This document shows, one piece after another, positions 27,126-34,835 of a stretch of DNA of 64,000 bases (the stretch's first letter is position 1; every line of letters begins with the position of its first letter). Below the pieces are notes generated by a model. It made no database searches, was not told where the DNA came from, and saw nothing but the letters and a program-made list of their open reading frames with translations. Where the stretch lies: positions 62,001 through 126,000 of the forward strand of contig JAENYP010000004.1 in assembly GCA_016841725.1 (NCBI GenBank), in the 5' to 3' direction. This DNA is from Thermincola carboxydiphila. GTDB lineage: Bacteria > Bacillota > Thermincolia > Thermincolales > UBA2595. Both the position numbers and the translations under genes were made by a program.

Positions 27126-28046
27126 ATGAACCTGGAAAGCCTGTCAGTGATAACTCAAAAGGCCTTCGGATACAAAGAAGAACTGCTGAAGTTTGCCGGG
27201 ACCATAATCGGTATATTTGTTTTGGCATTTATCCTTATCAAGGCCGGAGACCTAATTATTAACCGCATTCTTAAGCCGCGGGACCAAAAGTTCTATTTTG
27301 ATGAACGAAGGATTCTAACCTTAAGGACCCTTGCCAAGAGCATATTGAGGTATATTGTTTACTTTATTATCGGGTTCACAGCCTTAGGGCAGATTGCAGA
27401 GCTTACCGGTACAGACCTCAAAGGATTCCTGGCAGGTGCAGGGATAATGGGGGTAGCCCTCGGCTTTGGGGCGCAAAGTCTGGTTAAGGACATTATTACT
27501 GGGTTTTTTATATTGCTGGAAAACCAATATGTAGTGGGTGAATATATCACAACCGGAGGATTTTCGGGTTTTGTTGAAGAGATTGAACTCCGCGTAACCA
27601 AGCTGAGAGACTGGGGCGGAGAATATCATATCATCCCCAATGGGCAGATTACCGCAGTCACAAACTTCAGCAGAGGCAGCATGAGGGCTTTGGTCGAAAT
27701 AGGGATTGCTTATGAAGAAGATATTGACAGGGCTCTTGAGGTTATGCAAAGGTCAGCAGATGACCTTGCCGGAGAATTTGGGGATATTATTGTTGAAGGG
27801 CCCGAGGTTCTGGGGGTAGTCGCCTTTGGGCCAAGTGAAGTGGTGATCCGGACTGTGGCCAAAACCAAGCCCATGGAGCAGTGGCGCGTAGAACGTGAGC
27901 TGCGCAAAAGGTTTAAAGAGGCTTTTGACCGGGAGGGCATCGAAATCCCGTATCCCCGCCATGTAGTAATTGCAGGGGGCGCTGAAGACACACGGAATAT
28001 TGCCGGTGTGCCCGGAAGTGGAGCTGAATATCATGGAGACAGGTAA
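27126..28046 (+). CDS. Small-conductance mechanosensitive channel (MscS family)
   Basis: Channel protein (306 aa) that releases solutes on hypo-osmotic shock. Three N-terminal membrane segments are visible. The pore-lining segment has the Gly/Ala-rich LKGFLAGAGIMGVALGFGAQ, then SLVKDIITGFFI, followed by the β-domain GFVEEIELRVTKLRDWGG. Length and motifs fit a short MscS homologue. The 3' end overlaps the DUF951 gene by 14 bases. Confidence 0.92.
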   Translation: MNLESLSVITQKAFGYKEELLKFAGTIIGIFVLAFILIKAGDLIINRILKPRDQKFYFDERRILTLRTLAKSILRYIVYFIIGFTALGQIAELTGTDLKGFLAGAGIMGVALGFGAQSLVKDIITGFFILLENQYVVGEYITTGGFSGFVEEIELRVTKLRDWGGEYHIIPNGQITAVTNFSRGSMRALVEIGIAYEEDIDRALEVMQRSADDLAGEFGDIIVEGPEVLGVVAFGPSEVVIRTVAKTKPMEQWRVERELRKRFKEAFDREGIEIPYPRHVVIAGGAEDTRNIAGVPGSGAEYHGDR

Positions 28047-28245
28047 AACACATAAATATCAGGTTGGTGATATTGTTCAAATGAGAAAGGCACACCCCTG
28101 TGGCAATGACCGGTGGGAAGTGACCCGCACCGGAATGGATTTCAGGATAAAGTGCCTGGGCTGCGGGCGCCAGCTTATGCTGCCGCGGCCCAAGTTTGAA
28201 AAGGGAGTAAGAAAGGTGATTCAGGCTGCCGGGGACTTAAAATAA
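28033..28245 (+). CDS. DUF951 (YyzM-like) protein
   Basis: Small soluble protein (70 aa) with the family signature KYQVGDIVQMRKAHPCGNDRW and a CLGCGR zinc-ribbon-like CxxC. ATG 28033 fits the family start; the frame stays open upstream within the MscS gene. In Bacillus the related yyzM also precedes ychF, so the order is conserved. Function unknown. Confidence 0.88.
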   Translation: METGKTHKYQVGDIVQMRKAHPCGNDRWEVTRTGMDFRIKCLGCGRQLMLPRPKFEKGVRKVIQAAGDLK

Positions 28246-28336
28246 GCTAATAGGAGGATATAACATTAAGTTGCATCAGGCTATGAGATAAGGTATAATT
28301 TTCAAAGTGGCAAAGTGTAGAAAGGATGAACCTTTA

Positions 28337-29431
28337 ATGCAGCTTGGAATAGTAGGACTCCCCAATGTAGGGAAATCGACCCTGTTTAATGCAATTACCA
28401 GGGCAGGAGCTGAAGCGGCCAACTACCCTTTTTGTACCATAGACCCCAATGTCGGGGTTGTGGAAGTGCCTGATGAAAGACTGGACAGGCTGGCCGAAAT
28501 GGTCAAGCCCCAAAAGGTTGTTCCCACGGTGACAGAATTTGTGGATATTGCCGGTCTCGTGAAAGGAGCCAGTAAAGGTGAGGGCTTGGGCAACAAATTC
28601 CTGTCCCATATAAGGGAAGTAGATGCCATAGTCCATGTGGTCAGGTGTTTTCAGGATACCAATGTTACCCACGTGGAAGGTGATATCGGTCCGGCCAGGG
28701 ATATTGAAACAATTAACATGGAACTGGTCCTTGCAGACCTGGAAACCATGGAAAAGCGGGTTGAGCGGACCCGGAAAATGATAAAAACCCATGACAAAAA
28801 ATATGAAGCAGAATTGAAGGTCCTGGAACGCATCCAGGAAGCCCTTGATTCGGGCAGGCCGGTGCGAAGTGTCGAGCTTGAGTCTGAAGAGCAGGTGCTA
28901 TTAAAGGATGCCAATTTTTTGACCTCCAAACCGGTGGTGTATGTAGCTAATGTGAGTGAAGATGACCTGCCTGAGGCAGAGGGCAACGACATGGTGGAGG
29001 AAGTCAGGAAAATTGCAGCCTTTGAAAACTCGGAAGCAGTCGTGGTCTGTGGGAAAATTGAGGCCGAAATTGCCGAACTTGAGGAAGAAGAAAAGTCTGA
29101 TTTTCTTGCTGACCTGGGGCTTCATGAATCCGGACTGGACAGGCTGGTCAGGGCGGGATACCGTTTACTGGGCCTGCTGACCTTTTTTACCGCCGGTCCC
29201 CAGGAGGTAAAGGCATGGACCATCAGGAGAGGCACCAAAGCCCCGCAGGCTGCAGGTAAAATCCATACCGATATTGAGAGGGGATTTATCAGGGCTGAGA
29301 TAGTATCTTATGATGACCTGATGGCTGCAGGTTCCCAGACACAGGCTAAAGAAAAGGGACAGGTCCGCCTCGAGGGCAAGGAATATATCATGAAAGACGG
29401 CGATGTGGTCTATTTCCGCTTCAATGTATAA
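28337..29431 (+). CDS. ychF: Redox-regulated ATPase/GTPase YchF
   Basis: OBG-family nucleotidase (364 aa) that prefers ATP and associates with ribosomes. The P-loop GLPNVGKS is at residues 7-14, and the C-terminal TGS domain ends [16 protein letters not shown] 28337 is chosen because it gives the universal [14 protein letters not shown] start; the frame is open ten codons earlier without family support. A perfect palindromic terminator follows. Confidence 0.97.
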   Translation: MQLGIVGLPNVGKSTLFNAITRAGAEAANYPFCTIDPNVGVVEVPDERLDRLAEMVKPQKVVPTVTEFVDIAGLVKGASKGEGLGNKFLSHIREVDAIVHVVRCFQDTNVTHVEGDIGPARDIETINMELVLADLETMEKRVERTRKMIKTHDKKYEAELKVLERIQEALDSGRPVRSVELESEEQVLLKDANFLTSKPVVYVANVSEDDLPEAEGNDMVEEVRKIAAFENSEAVVVCGKIEAEIAELEEEEKSDFLADLGLHESGLDRLVRAGYRLLGLLTFFTAGPQEVKAWTIRRGTKAPQAAGKIHTDIERGFIRAEIVSYDDLMAAGSQTQAKEKGQVRLEGKEYIMKDGDVVYFRFNV

Positions 29432-29460
29432 ATCTATCGTATAAAATGGGCAACGGTAAG

Positions 29461-29492
29461 AAGTACTTGATGGGGCGCCCCATCAAGTACTT
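29461..29492. terminator. Palindromic bidirectional terminator
   Basis: A perfect 32-base palindrome centred on GGCGCC, followed by TTTCTTTTTC on the plus strand. It ends ychF. Its right part overlaps the last codons of the converging cNMP-binding gene, so it can serve both. Confidence 0.85.
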
Positions 29493-30730
29493 TCTTTTTC
29501 CTGTTCCGCCGCTTTTAACATGTCAAGCCCGTCCCGGGCCAAATCCTTGAGCAGGGCCACCCCGTTTCGCCGGCTGTTAGCCCTGAACCAGTATTCCCTC
29601 GCTTCCTTGACATTACCCTGGCCAAAGGCCAGCCGGCCTACCAGGTATTCTATCTTCTGGTCCTGTCCCTCAGACCTGTGGCCTGACATATAGGCAAGCC
29701 TAAATTTCTCCAGTGCATTCTTCCGGGCTTCCACAGCCTTGTCAGGCTCATCCATATCATCATAGAGCCAGGCAATATTCAACCACATTCCGGCAATTCT
29801 TTCATCAATACCTTCGCTTTTAATAAAACCGTCACAGCAGTCAATTGATATAAGATAAGCATTAATGGCAAAACCCCGGGTATATATATTTTTAAAATTT
29901 GGGGTGAATCGGGATTTCCGCTGTTCAGTCAGGTTGGCCAGTTTCTTTTTCTGAATACCGTTAAGTTTGTCAAATTCCGTTCTCCGCATGGCATAAAAAC
30001 ACTCGGGACACATCCATATATTATATTTCAATGGATCTATATCTTCATAGAGGACCCTTAGTTCTTCTGTCCTGTCAGCCTGTTTCAGCCGGCTGTCCCT
30101 GATGGTAAGGGCTTCAAAAGTATTGTTGCATACCGGGCATTTTACTTTTTTATTAAAGGTATATTGTTCGACAATAGCGGGGTTATCGCGGGCAACAGCC
30201 TTATCACTGTCCAGTTTTTCAACCCCAAAACCCGGGGAAGTTTCTATTGTTGACGGTCCTCTGGCAGCGTCTGTGTCTCCGGGTACAGGTTCCCCATCAT
30301 CAGGCGGCATGTCGGCATTTCTGTCGGAATCTTTGCCATGTTCCTGCCCCCAAAGCGAATATTCGGTGATGCCTGCATTCTTGAGGTGGCTTGTTAAATC
30401 ACGGATACGTGTCGATAAGCCCTGCATAATGCGGAAGATAAGTTGGGGATTGGAAGCGGCAATTTCATCAAAATTATCCCGACTAATGATGAGCAGGACG
30501 GAATTGTCGGAAGCTATTGCTGAATATTCCCTGCGTTCTCCTCCCAGGAGGGACATTTCCCCGAAAAAGCCTCCCTGTGGTATGTCAGTAAGAATTACTT
30601 TGCGGTAGTTAGACACAGCGCTTAGTTCTACGGAACCTTTCAAAACAATATACATCTCGTGTCCGGGAGCTTTTTCCTGGAAGAGCACGGTGCCTTTGGC
30701 AACAGTTCGCATATATTGATTGGCGGACAT
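29483..30730 (-). CDS. Cyclic nucleotide-binding domain fused to DUF2225
   Basis: Protein of 415 aa with three parts. Residues 1-115 form a CRP-type cNMP-binding fold with GGFFGEMSLLGGERREYSA at 53-71. Residues 120-190 are a low-complexity acidic linker. Residues 190 onward are DUF2225 with two zinc-ribbon pairs, C198/C201 (CPVC) and C241/C244 (CPEC), followed by TPR-like helices. There is no HTH, so it is not a simple transcription factor. The ATG follows GGGGGGA. Function unknown; a signalling sensor is inferred. Confidence 0.85.
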   Translation of the reverse strand: MSANQYMRTVAKGTVLFQEKAPGHEMYIVLKGSVELSAVSNYRKVILTDIPQGGFFGEMSLLGGERREYSAIASDNSVLLIISRDNFDEIAASNPQLIFRIMQGLSTRIRDLTSHLKNAGITEYSLWGQEHGKDSDRNADMPPDDGEPVPGDTDAARGPSTIETSPGFGVEKLDSDKAVARDNPAIVEQYTFNKKVKCPVCNNTFEALTIRDSRLKQADRTEELRVLYEDIDPLKYNIWMCPECFYAMRRTEFDKLNGIQKKKLANLTEQRKSRFTPNFKNIYTRGFAINAYLISIDCCDGFIKSEGIDERIAGMWLNIAWLYDDMDEPDKAVEARKNALEKFRLAYMSGHRSEGQDQKIEYLVGRLAFGQGNVKEAREYWFRANSRRNGVALLKDLARDGLDMLKAAEQEKEST

Positions 30731-30960
30731 TGATAAATCCCCCCTTTGGCATTTATTCCAACAACTGGATAGACCATACTATTCGACAGTAAACGACACA
30801 ATTCCTGCAAATATGTCAGAAGAAAGGCATTAAACTGATATTTGAGGCAGCATAGATAGCCGGTTAACCTATCCATAATTTTGCTTCAGTGATAAAATGG
30901 TAATAGCAACGGAAGATGGTAAATATGCGAGAGAAAGCAGGAAGAAATGTGGTGTCATGA

Positions 30961-31704
30961 ATGAAAAAAAAGGTCTTGTTTGTAAGCATGACTGTTGTAT
31001 TTTTCTTAGGCAGCGGAATTTTTGCAGGGTGTGTGTCCCAAACAGGTAACGGTCTGCTGCCACAGGGGAATGGGGGAAATGATCCGGGAAGGCGCCCGGC
31101 TCAGAATGATGGGCCGGTAAGGGAGCAAATGGACATAAAACGGATGCTTTCGGGAATAGATACGGATAACGACGGCCTTGATGACCTTGAGGACATAGTT
31201 GCCGGCGGCAGGGCAGAAGTGGAGAGAGGACCGGGCTATGCCAGTGCGTATTACAGCGGCGGGTATCCTCCTGATGATGAAGGTGTCTGTACCGATGTTA
31301 TCTGGAGGGCTTTCAGGGATACCGGTTATAACCTGAAAGAAATGGTCGATGAGGATATTCAGAAAAACATCAGGGCTTATCCAAGGGTAGAAGGCAGACC
31401 TGATCCCAACATTGATTTCCGAAGAGTGCCAAATCTGGTTTCCTTTTTTGAAAGATATGCCCAAAGCCTGACAACCGAGATCAGACCCTATGACCGTGAG
31501 AACCTTATTCAATGGCAGGGCGGGGATATAGTTGTATATGGCCCGCCGCTGTGGCATATTGGTATTATTTCTGATGCCAGAAGAGAGGACGGGATACCCC
31601 TCCTAATACACAATGGCGGTCCCTGTCCCAGGGAAAACGACATGCTTTTGGGCTGGCCCAGTCCTATAAAGTATCATTTCAGGTTCCCCGGGTCTAAGAA
31701 CTAA
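30961..31704 (+). CDS. DUF1287 lipoprotein
   Basis: Exported protein (247 aa). The N-terminal signal ends in a lipobox, IFAGC (Cys23), so it is probably membrane-lipidated. The mature part has a calcium-binding-like DTDNDGLDD, then the DUF1287 domain with the conserved CTDVIWRAF and the WHIGIISD stretch, resembling NlpC/P60-type cysteine-histidine pairs. The family is presumed to act on the cell wall. No clear ribosome-binding box is seen ahead of ATG 30961. Confidence 0.82.
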   Translation: MKKKVLFVSMTVVFFLGSGIFAGCVSQTGNGLLPQGNGGNDPGRRPAQNDGPVREQMDIKRMLSGIDTDNDGLDDLEDIVAGGRAEVERGPGYASAYYSGGYPPDDEGVCTDVIWRAFRDTGYNLKEMVDEDIQKNIRAYPRVEGRPDPNIDFRRVPNLVSFFERYAQSLTTEIRPYDRENLIQWQGGDIVVYGPPLWHIGIISDARREDGIPLLIHNGGPCPRENDMLLGWPSPIKYHFRFPGSKN

Positions 31705-31754
31705 AATCAAGGGCTTTACGGCACTTTCGATAAAATTTTATAAACCGTTAATTC

Positions 31755-31783
31755 TTGCCATCCTCCATCTAATGTGATATAAT
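31755..31783 (+). promoter_or_regulatory. Sigma-A-type promoter of the rpsF operon
   Basis: TTGCCA (31755-31760) and a perfect TATAAT (31778-31783) separated by 17 bases. Transcription would start near 31790, giving an 80-base structured leader ahead of rpsF. Confidence 0.85.
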
Positions 31784-31817
31784 AGTGCATCGAGGCCCCT
31801 GAGGTCTCGTTTTACAG

Positions 31818-31857
31818 CCCTGCTCCACTTTTATGGTGGGGCCGCTAGTCCGCAGGG
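31818..31857 (+). ncRNA. Putative S6:S18-binding rpsF leader element
   Basis: An outer stem CCCTGC (31818-31823) / GCAGGG (31852-31857) encloses a CTCCAC/GTGGGG hairpin, leaving a 3' bulge containing CCG. A CCG in a bulge next to such a hairpin is the recognition feature of the S6:S18 autoregulatory leader. The outer stem overlaps the ribosome-binding site of rpsF, so binding would block translation. The match is by eye. Confidence 0.6.
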
Positions 31858-31872
31858 AGGAGGTGAATAGCT

Positions 31873-32157
31873 ATGCGAGCTTATGAGGTACTGTACATTA
31901 TCAAAACTTTAGAAGAAGAACAGACAGAAGCTGTTATTGAAAAATTCAAGAGCCTGATTGAAAATAACGGTGGAGAAGTTGCCAGCCTCGATAAGTGGGG
32001 AAAACGCAAACTCGCATACGAAATCAAGCATAACCGGGAAGGGTATTATGTCTTGATGAAGTTTAACGGTGTACCTGAAACCGCATCAGAGTTAGACCGT
32101 GTTTTCCGCATTACAGACGAAATTGTTAAGTTTATGATTCTTCGTGAAGAAGATTAA
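31873..32157 (+). CDS. rpsF: 30S ribosomal protein S6
   Basis: Small-subunit protein (94 aa) that pairs with S18 on the platform. It begins MRAYEVLYIIKTLEEEQ and has the family stretch KWGKRKLAYEIKHNREGYYVLM. ATG has GGGAGGAGGT upstream. It opens the rpsF-ssb-rpsR operon with a strong promoter and a likely autoregulatory leader. Confidence 0.97.
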   Translation: MRAYEVLYIIKTLEEEQTEAVIEKFKSLIENNGGEVASLDKWGKRKLAYEIKHNREGYYVLMKFNGVPETASELDRVFRITDEIVKFMILREED

Positions 32158-32208
32158 TTTCCGGATATTTGCAGATGCCGGATAGAACGGCCAAGGGGGT
32201 ATTTTTTC

Positions 32209-32622
32209 GTGTTAAACCGTATTGTACTTATCGGCAGGTTAACAAAGGACCCCGAGTTGAGGTATACGCCGAATGGCAAGGCAGTTGCCGGTTTTACCCT
32301 GGCAGTTGACAGGCCTTTCAAAAACCAGCAGGGTGAGCGTGAAGCAGACTTTATTAGCATAGTCGTATGGGGAACCCAGGCTGAAAACTGTGCCAACTAT
32401 CTCGCAAAGGGAAAATTGGCAGCGGTGGACGGCCGGCTTCAGATTCGTTCCTTTGAGGGACAGGACGGTCAGCGCCGCTGGGTTACCGAAGTAGTAGCTG
32501 ATACGGTGCGCTTTTTAAGCCCCAGGGATAGCTCAGCTAGCTCGGCTGGCTCAGCTGGCTCGGCTGGTTCTGGTATTATGGGCAAAGAAATTGATTTTTC
32601 TGATGATGACATACCGTTTTAA
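32209..32622 (+). CDS. ssb: Single-stranded DNA-binding protein
   Basis: OB-fold protein (137 aa) coating single-stranded DNA in replication and repair. It starts at GTG and reads [19 protein letters not shown]. The C-terminal protein-interaction tip DDDIPF is intact. The linker contains a tandem 9-base repeat (32530-32574) coding for Ser-Ser-Ala/Gly-Ser-Ala units, so linker length may vary between strains. It lies between rpsF and rpsR as usual. Confidence 0.97.
   Translation: MLNRIVLIGRLTKDPELRYTPNGKAVAGFTLAVDRPFKNQQGEREADFISIVVWGTQAENCANYLAKGKLAAVDGRLQIRSFEGQDGQRRWVTEVVADTVRFLSPRDSSASSAGSAGSAGSGIMGKEIDFSDDDIPF
32530..32574 (+). repeat. Five tandem 9-base units in the ssb linker
   Basis: AGCTCAGCT-type units repeat five times in frame, encoding [16 protein letters not shown] multiple of three keeps the frame if the copy number changes. 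Confidence 0.85.
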
Positions 32623-32671
32623 AGAAACTTATTGACAATCAATTGTCACTTTTAGCCTTAGGAGGGATAAA

Positions 32672-32902
32672 ATGAAACGTGACCGAGGCAGAAGACCCAG
32701 GAAAAGGGTCTGTTCATTCTGTATAGATAAGGTCGAAGCTATTGATTACAAAGATGGTGGAAAGCTTAAAAAATACGTTACAGAACGCGGGAAAATCCTG
32801 CCGCGCCGTATTTCCGGAAACTGCGCCAAACACCAGCGCCAGCTTACCATAGCTATTAAGAGGGCGCGTCATATGGCTTTACTGCCATTTACTGCTGAAT
32901 AA
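32672..32902 (+). CDS. rpsR: 30S ribosomal protein S18
   Basis: Small-subunit protein (76 aa), partner of S6. It keeps CSFC (residues 14-17) and a later cysteine in GNCAKHQ, so it is likely a zinc-binding C+ variant. The signature [23 protein letters not shown] is present in the C-terminal half. AGGAGG precedes the ATG. A GC-rich hairpin follows the stop. Confidence 0.97.
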   Translation: MKRDRGRRPRKRVCSFCIDKVEAIDYKDGGKLKKYVTERGKILPRRISGNCAKHQRQLTIAIKRARHMALLPFTAE

Positions 32903-32916
32903 TAAAACATGGATTT

Positions 32917-32945
32917 GGAAGGGGAGCACCTGGTGCTCCCCTTCC
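32917..32945 (+). terminator. GC-rich hairpin after rpsR
   Basis: A perfect 14-bp stem with a one-base centre (32917-32930 with 32932-32945). There is no T-run on either side, so it may be a processing or stability hairpin rather than an intrinsic terminator. Confidence 0.5.
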
Positions 32946-33057
32946 GGACTATCAGGGTTAGGGATACAGGTCTGGAATAAATTGATTCCGTATCTTTGAA
33001 GGAAAACCAAAAGGATTTGCAGAATAGTTAGCAGAATATCAAAAAGGGGGTCTTGGT

Positions 33058-33381
33058 ATGCCCTTAATTAGTCAGGGAATCGATATTGCCAAAAATATCA
33101 GGGTTATTGAATGGCTGAAAACGGAACTCGTAACTGCTGTTGCTTCATTGTTCAAAGCAATGATGAAAAACAGTCAGGAAGCCGTTGAAGACGCTTTGGC
33201 AGGTATGGTTATGACAGTCTACGTGATGGCTCGCAGGCTGGGTGTAAGTTTTGCCCAACTGGACATAAGAGTAGAAAGCAAGATAAGAAAAGCTATCAGA
33301 GAACAGCACGAATTAGAAGATTGGTATGGGGACCTGACGGCATTGCTCAGGTACAGAGGTGACAAAAAAGAGGTGAAATAA
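33058..33381 (+). CDS. MazG-like family protein
   Basis: All-helical protein (107 aa) resembling the MazG-like family found next to rpsR/DUF2232 genes in Clostridia. The helix VIEWLKTELVTAVASLFKAMM and a later GDLTALLRYRGDKK are recognisable. It is preceded by AAAAGGGGG and is directly adjacent to the next gene. Nucleotide pyrophosphatase activity is a family-level guess; the usual acidic metal site is not obvious. Confidence 0.75.
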   Translation: MPLISQGIDIAKNIRVIEWLKTELVTAVASLFKAMMKNSQEAVEDALAGMVMTVYVMARRLGVSFAQLDIRVESKIRKAIREQHELEDWYGDLTALLRYRGDKKEVK

Positions 33382-34338
33382 TTGACTGAGCAGCAGAGGC
33401 TGAATCCGCTGACAGAAGGAGCCTTTATGGCTTTAATTACAGCGGTTATCGGGGCTCTAGCCATTTGGTTTTTGCCAGTTAAGTTCCTGGTTGATTTTAT
33501 CTGGGGGATTCCGATAATTGTTATCACAAAGAGGTATGATCTCAGGACCGGTCTCCTTACACTTGGGGCAACTTTTTTTATTACAGCCCTGATCACAGGA
33601 CCTGTAATGACACTAATTTTACTTATGGAACTGGCCCCTCTGGCAGCAGCATATGCCATATTATTTAAATATAAGAAATCACCCGGAACTACTCTAATAG
33701 TCGGAGTGGTTGTCTCCATCATTTCGGATTTAATTACAATATTGGGTTACTTTTACCTTCTGGATATGCTTATTGTTCCCACAGAGCAGGAACTCAGGGC
33801 ACATGTTGAGCAATTTGTCTCACTTTACACAGGTCTGGGGATGGATATGAATCAGGCCCGTGCTATGGTAGAGACAGCAATCAGGCTTACTCTGGTGCTG
33901 ATACCAAGTACTCTGGCTATTGTGGCTGTTATTCGGGCTTTTTTCACTTATCTGGTTGCCGCCCGGGTGCTGCGCAGGTTAAATTATAAAATTGACGGTC
34001 TGCTTCCCTTCAGCAGTTGGCAGATACCCTGGTATTCTGTCTGGGTCCTGATCGCGGGACTGGTAATGAGCCTTGCCGGTGACCATTATAAACTGGGCAC
34101 AGTGGCAGCTATCGGAAAGAATATGGTTTTTATTTCTTCTCCGCTGTTTTTTATCATTGGACTGTCTGTGGGTACGTATTTTTTCCGAAAATGGCAGATA
34201 CCAAAATGGACCAAAGTATTGCTTGTTATCATAGCTTTCATAAATTTCAGTGGAACTCTGGTGTTGTTTACTCTCATAGGATTGTTTGATCCACTGGTTT
34301 CATTTAGGAACCGGTGGCGAAAGCCAGCGGATGAGTAA
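33382..34338 (+). CDS. YybS-like DUF2232 membrane protein
   Basis: Membrane protein (318 aa) with about eight hydrophobic segments and a basic tail. The start is TTG, with GAGGTG upstream inside the previous stop region. DUF2232/YybS is usually followed by gdpP (yybT) and rplI; here rplI follows immediately and gdpP is missing. YybS is thought to be a small-molecule transporter but its substrate is unknown. Confidence 0.85.
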   Translation: MTEQQRLNPLTEGAFMALITAVIGALAIWFLPVKFLVDFIWGIPIIVITKRYDLRTGLLTLGATFFITALITGPVMTLILLMELAPLAAAYAILFKYKKSPGTTLIVGVVVSIISDLITILGYFYLLDMLIVPTEQELRAHVEQFVSLYTGLGMDMNQARAMVETAIRLTLVLIPSTLAIVAVIRAFFTYLVAARVLRRLNYKIDGLLPFSSWQIPWYSVWVLIAGLVMSLAGDHYKLGTVAAIGKNMVFISSPLFFIIGLSVGTYFFRKWQIPKWTKVLLVIIAFINFSGTLVLFTLIGLFDPLVSFRNRWRKPADE

Positions 34339-34348
34339 GGAGGTAATT

Positions 34349-34795
34349 ATGAAAATAATACTGCTTCAGGATGTCAAAAAAATGGGGTCAAAAGGCGATA
34401 TTATTGAGGTTGCCGAGGGCTATGCGCGAAACTATCTGATGCCCCGGAAACTTGCGGTGGAGGCTACCCAGGGTCATGTGAAAGACCTGCAGCAGAAAAA
34501 AGCCTCTGAGGCCAAAAAAAAGGAAAAGAAACTTGAAGAAGCAGAGAAGCTTGCTGAAACACTGGGCAAACTGACGGTGAGAATTTCCACTAAGGTTGGT
34601 GATGCCGGCAGATTGTTTGGGTCAATAACCAGCAAGGATATTTCTGATGCTTTGAAAGCCCAGCACAAAATCGATATAGATAAAAAGAAAATGGACTTAG
34701 AAAGTCCTATTAAGTCTCTCGGAGTGTTTCCCGTCACAGCTAAACTGCATCCACGGGTTCAGGCAAAAATTGATGTACATGTCGTGGAAGAATAG
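34349..34795 (+). CDS. rplI: 50S ribosomal protein L9
   Basis: Ribosomal protein (148 aa) with the N-terminal globular domain MKIILLQDVKKMGSKGDI, the long connecting helix rich in Lys/Glu/Ala and a C-terminal domain ending VDVHVVEE. The frame is open back to 34286, but AGGAGGTAATT just before ATG 34349 fixes the start. It sits ten bases after the DUF2232 gene. Confidence 0.97.
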   Translation: MKIILLQDVKKMGSKGDIIEVAEGYARNYLMPRKLAVEATQGHVKDLQQKKASEAKKKEKKLEEAEKLAETLGKLTVRISTKVGDAGRLFGSITSKDISDALKAQHKIDIDKKKMDLESPIKSLGVFPVTAKLHPRVQAKIDVHVVEE

Positions 34796-34835
34796 TCGTA
34801 ATAGTTGCAGAATCAGGAAATGAAAGGGGAGCATC

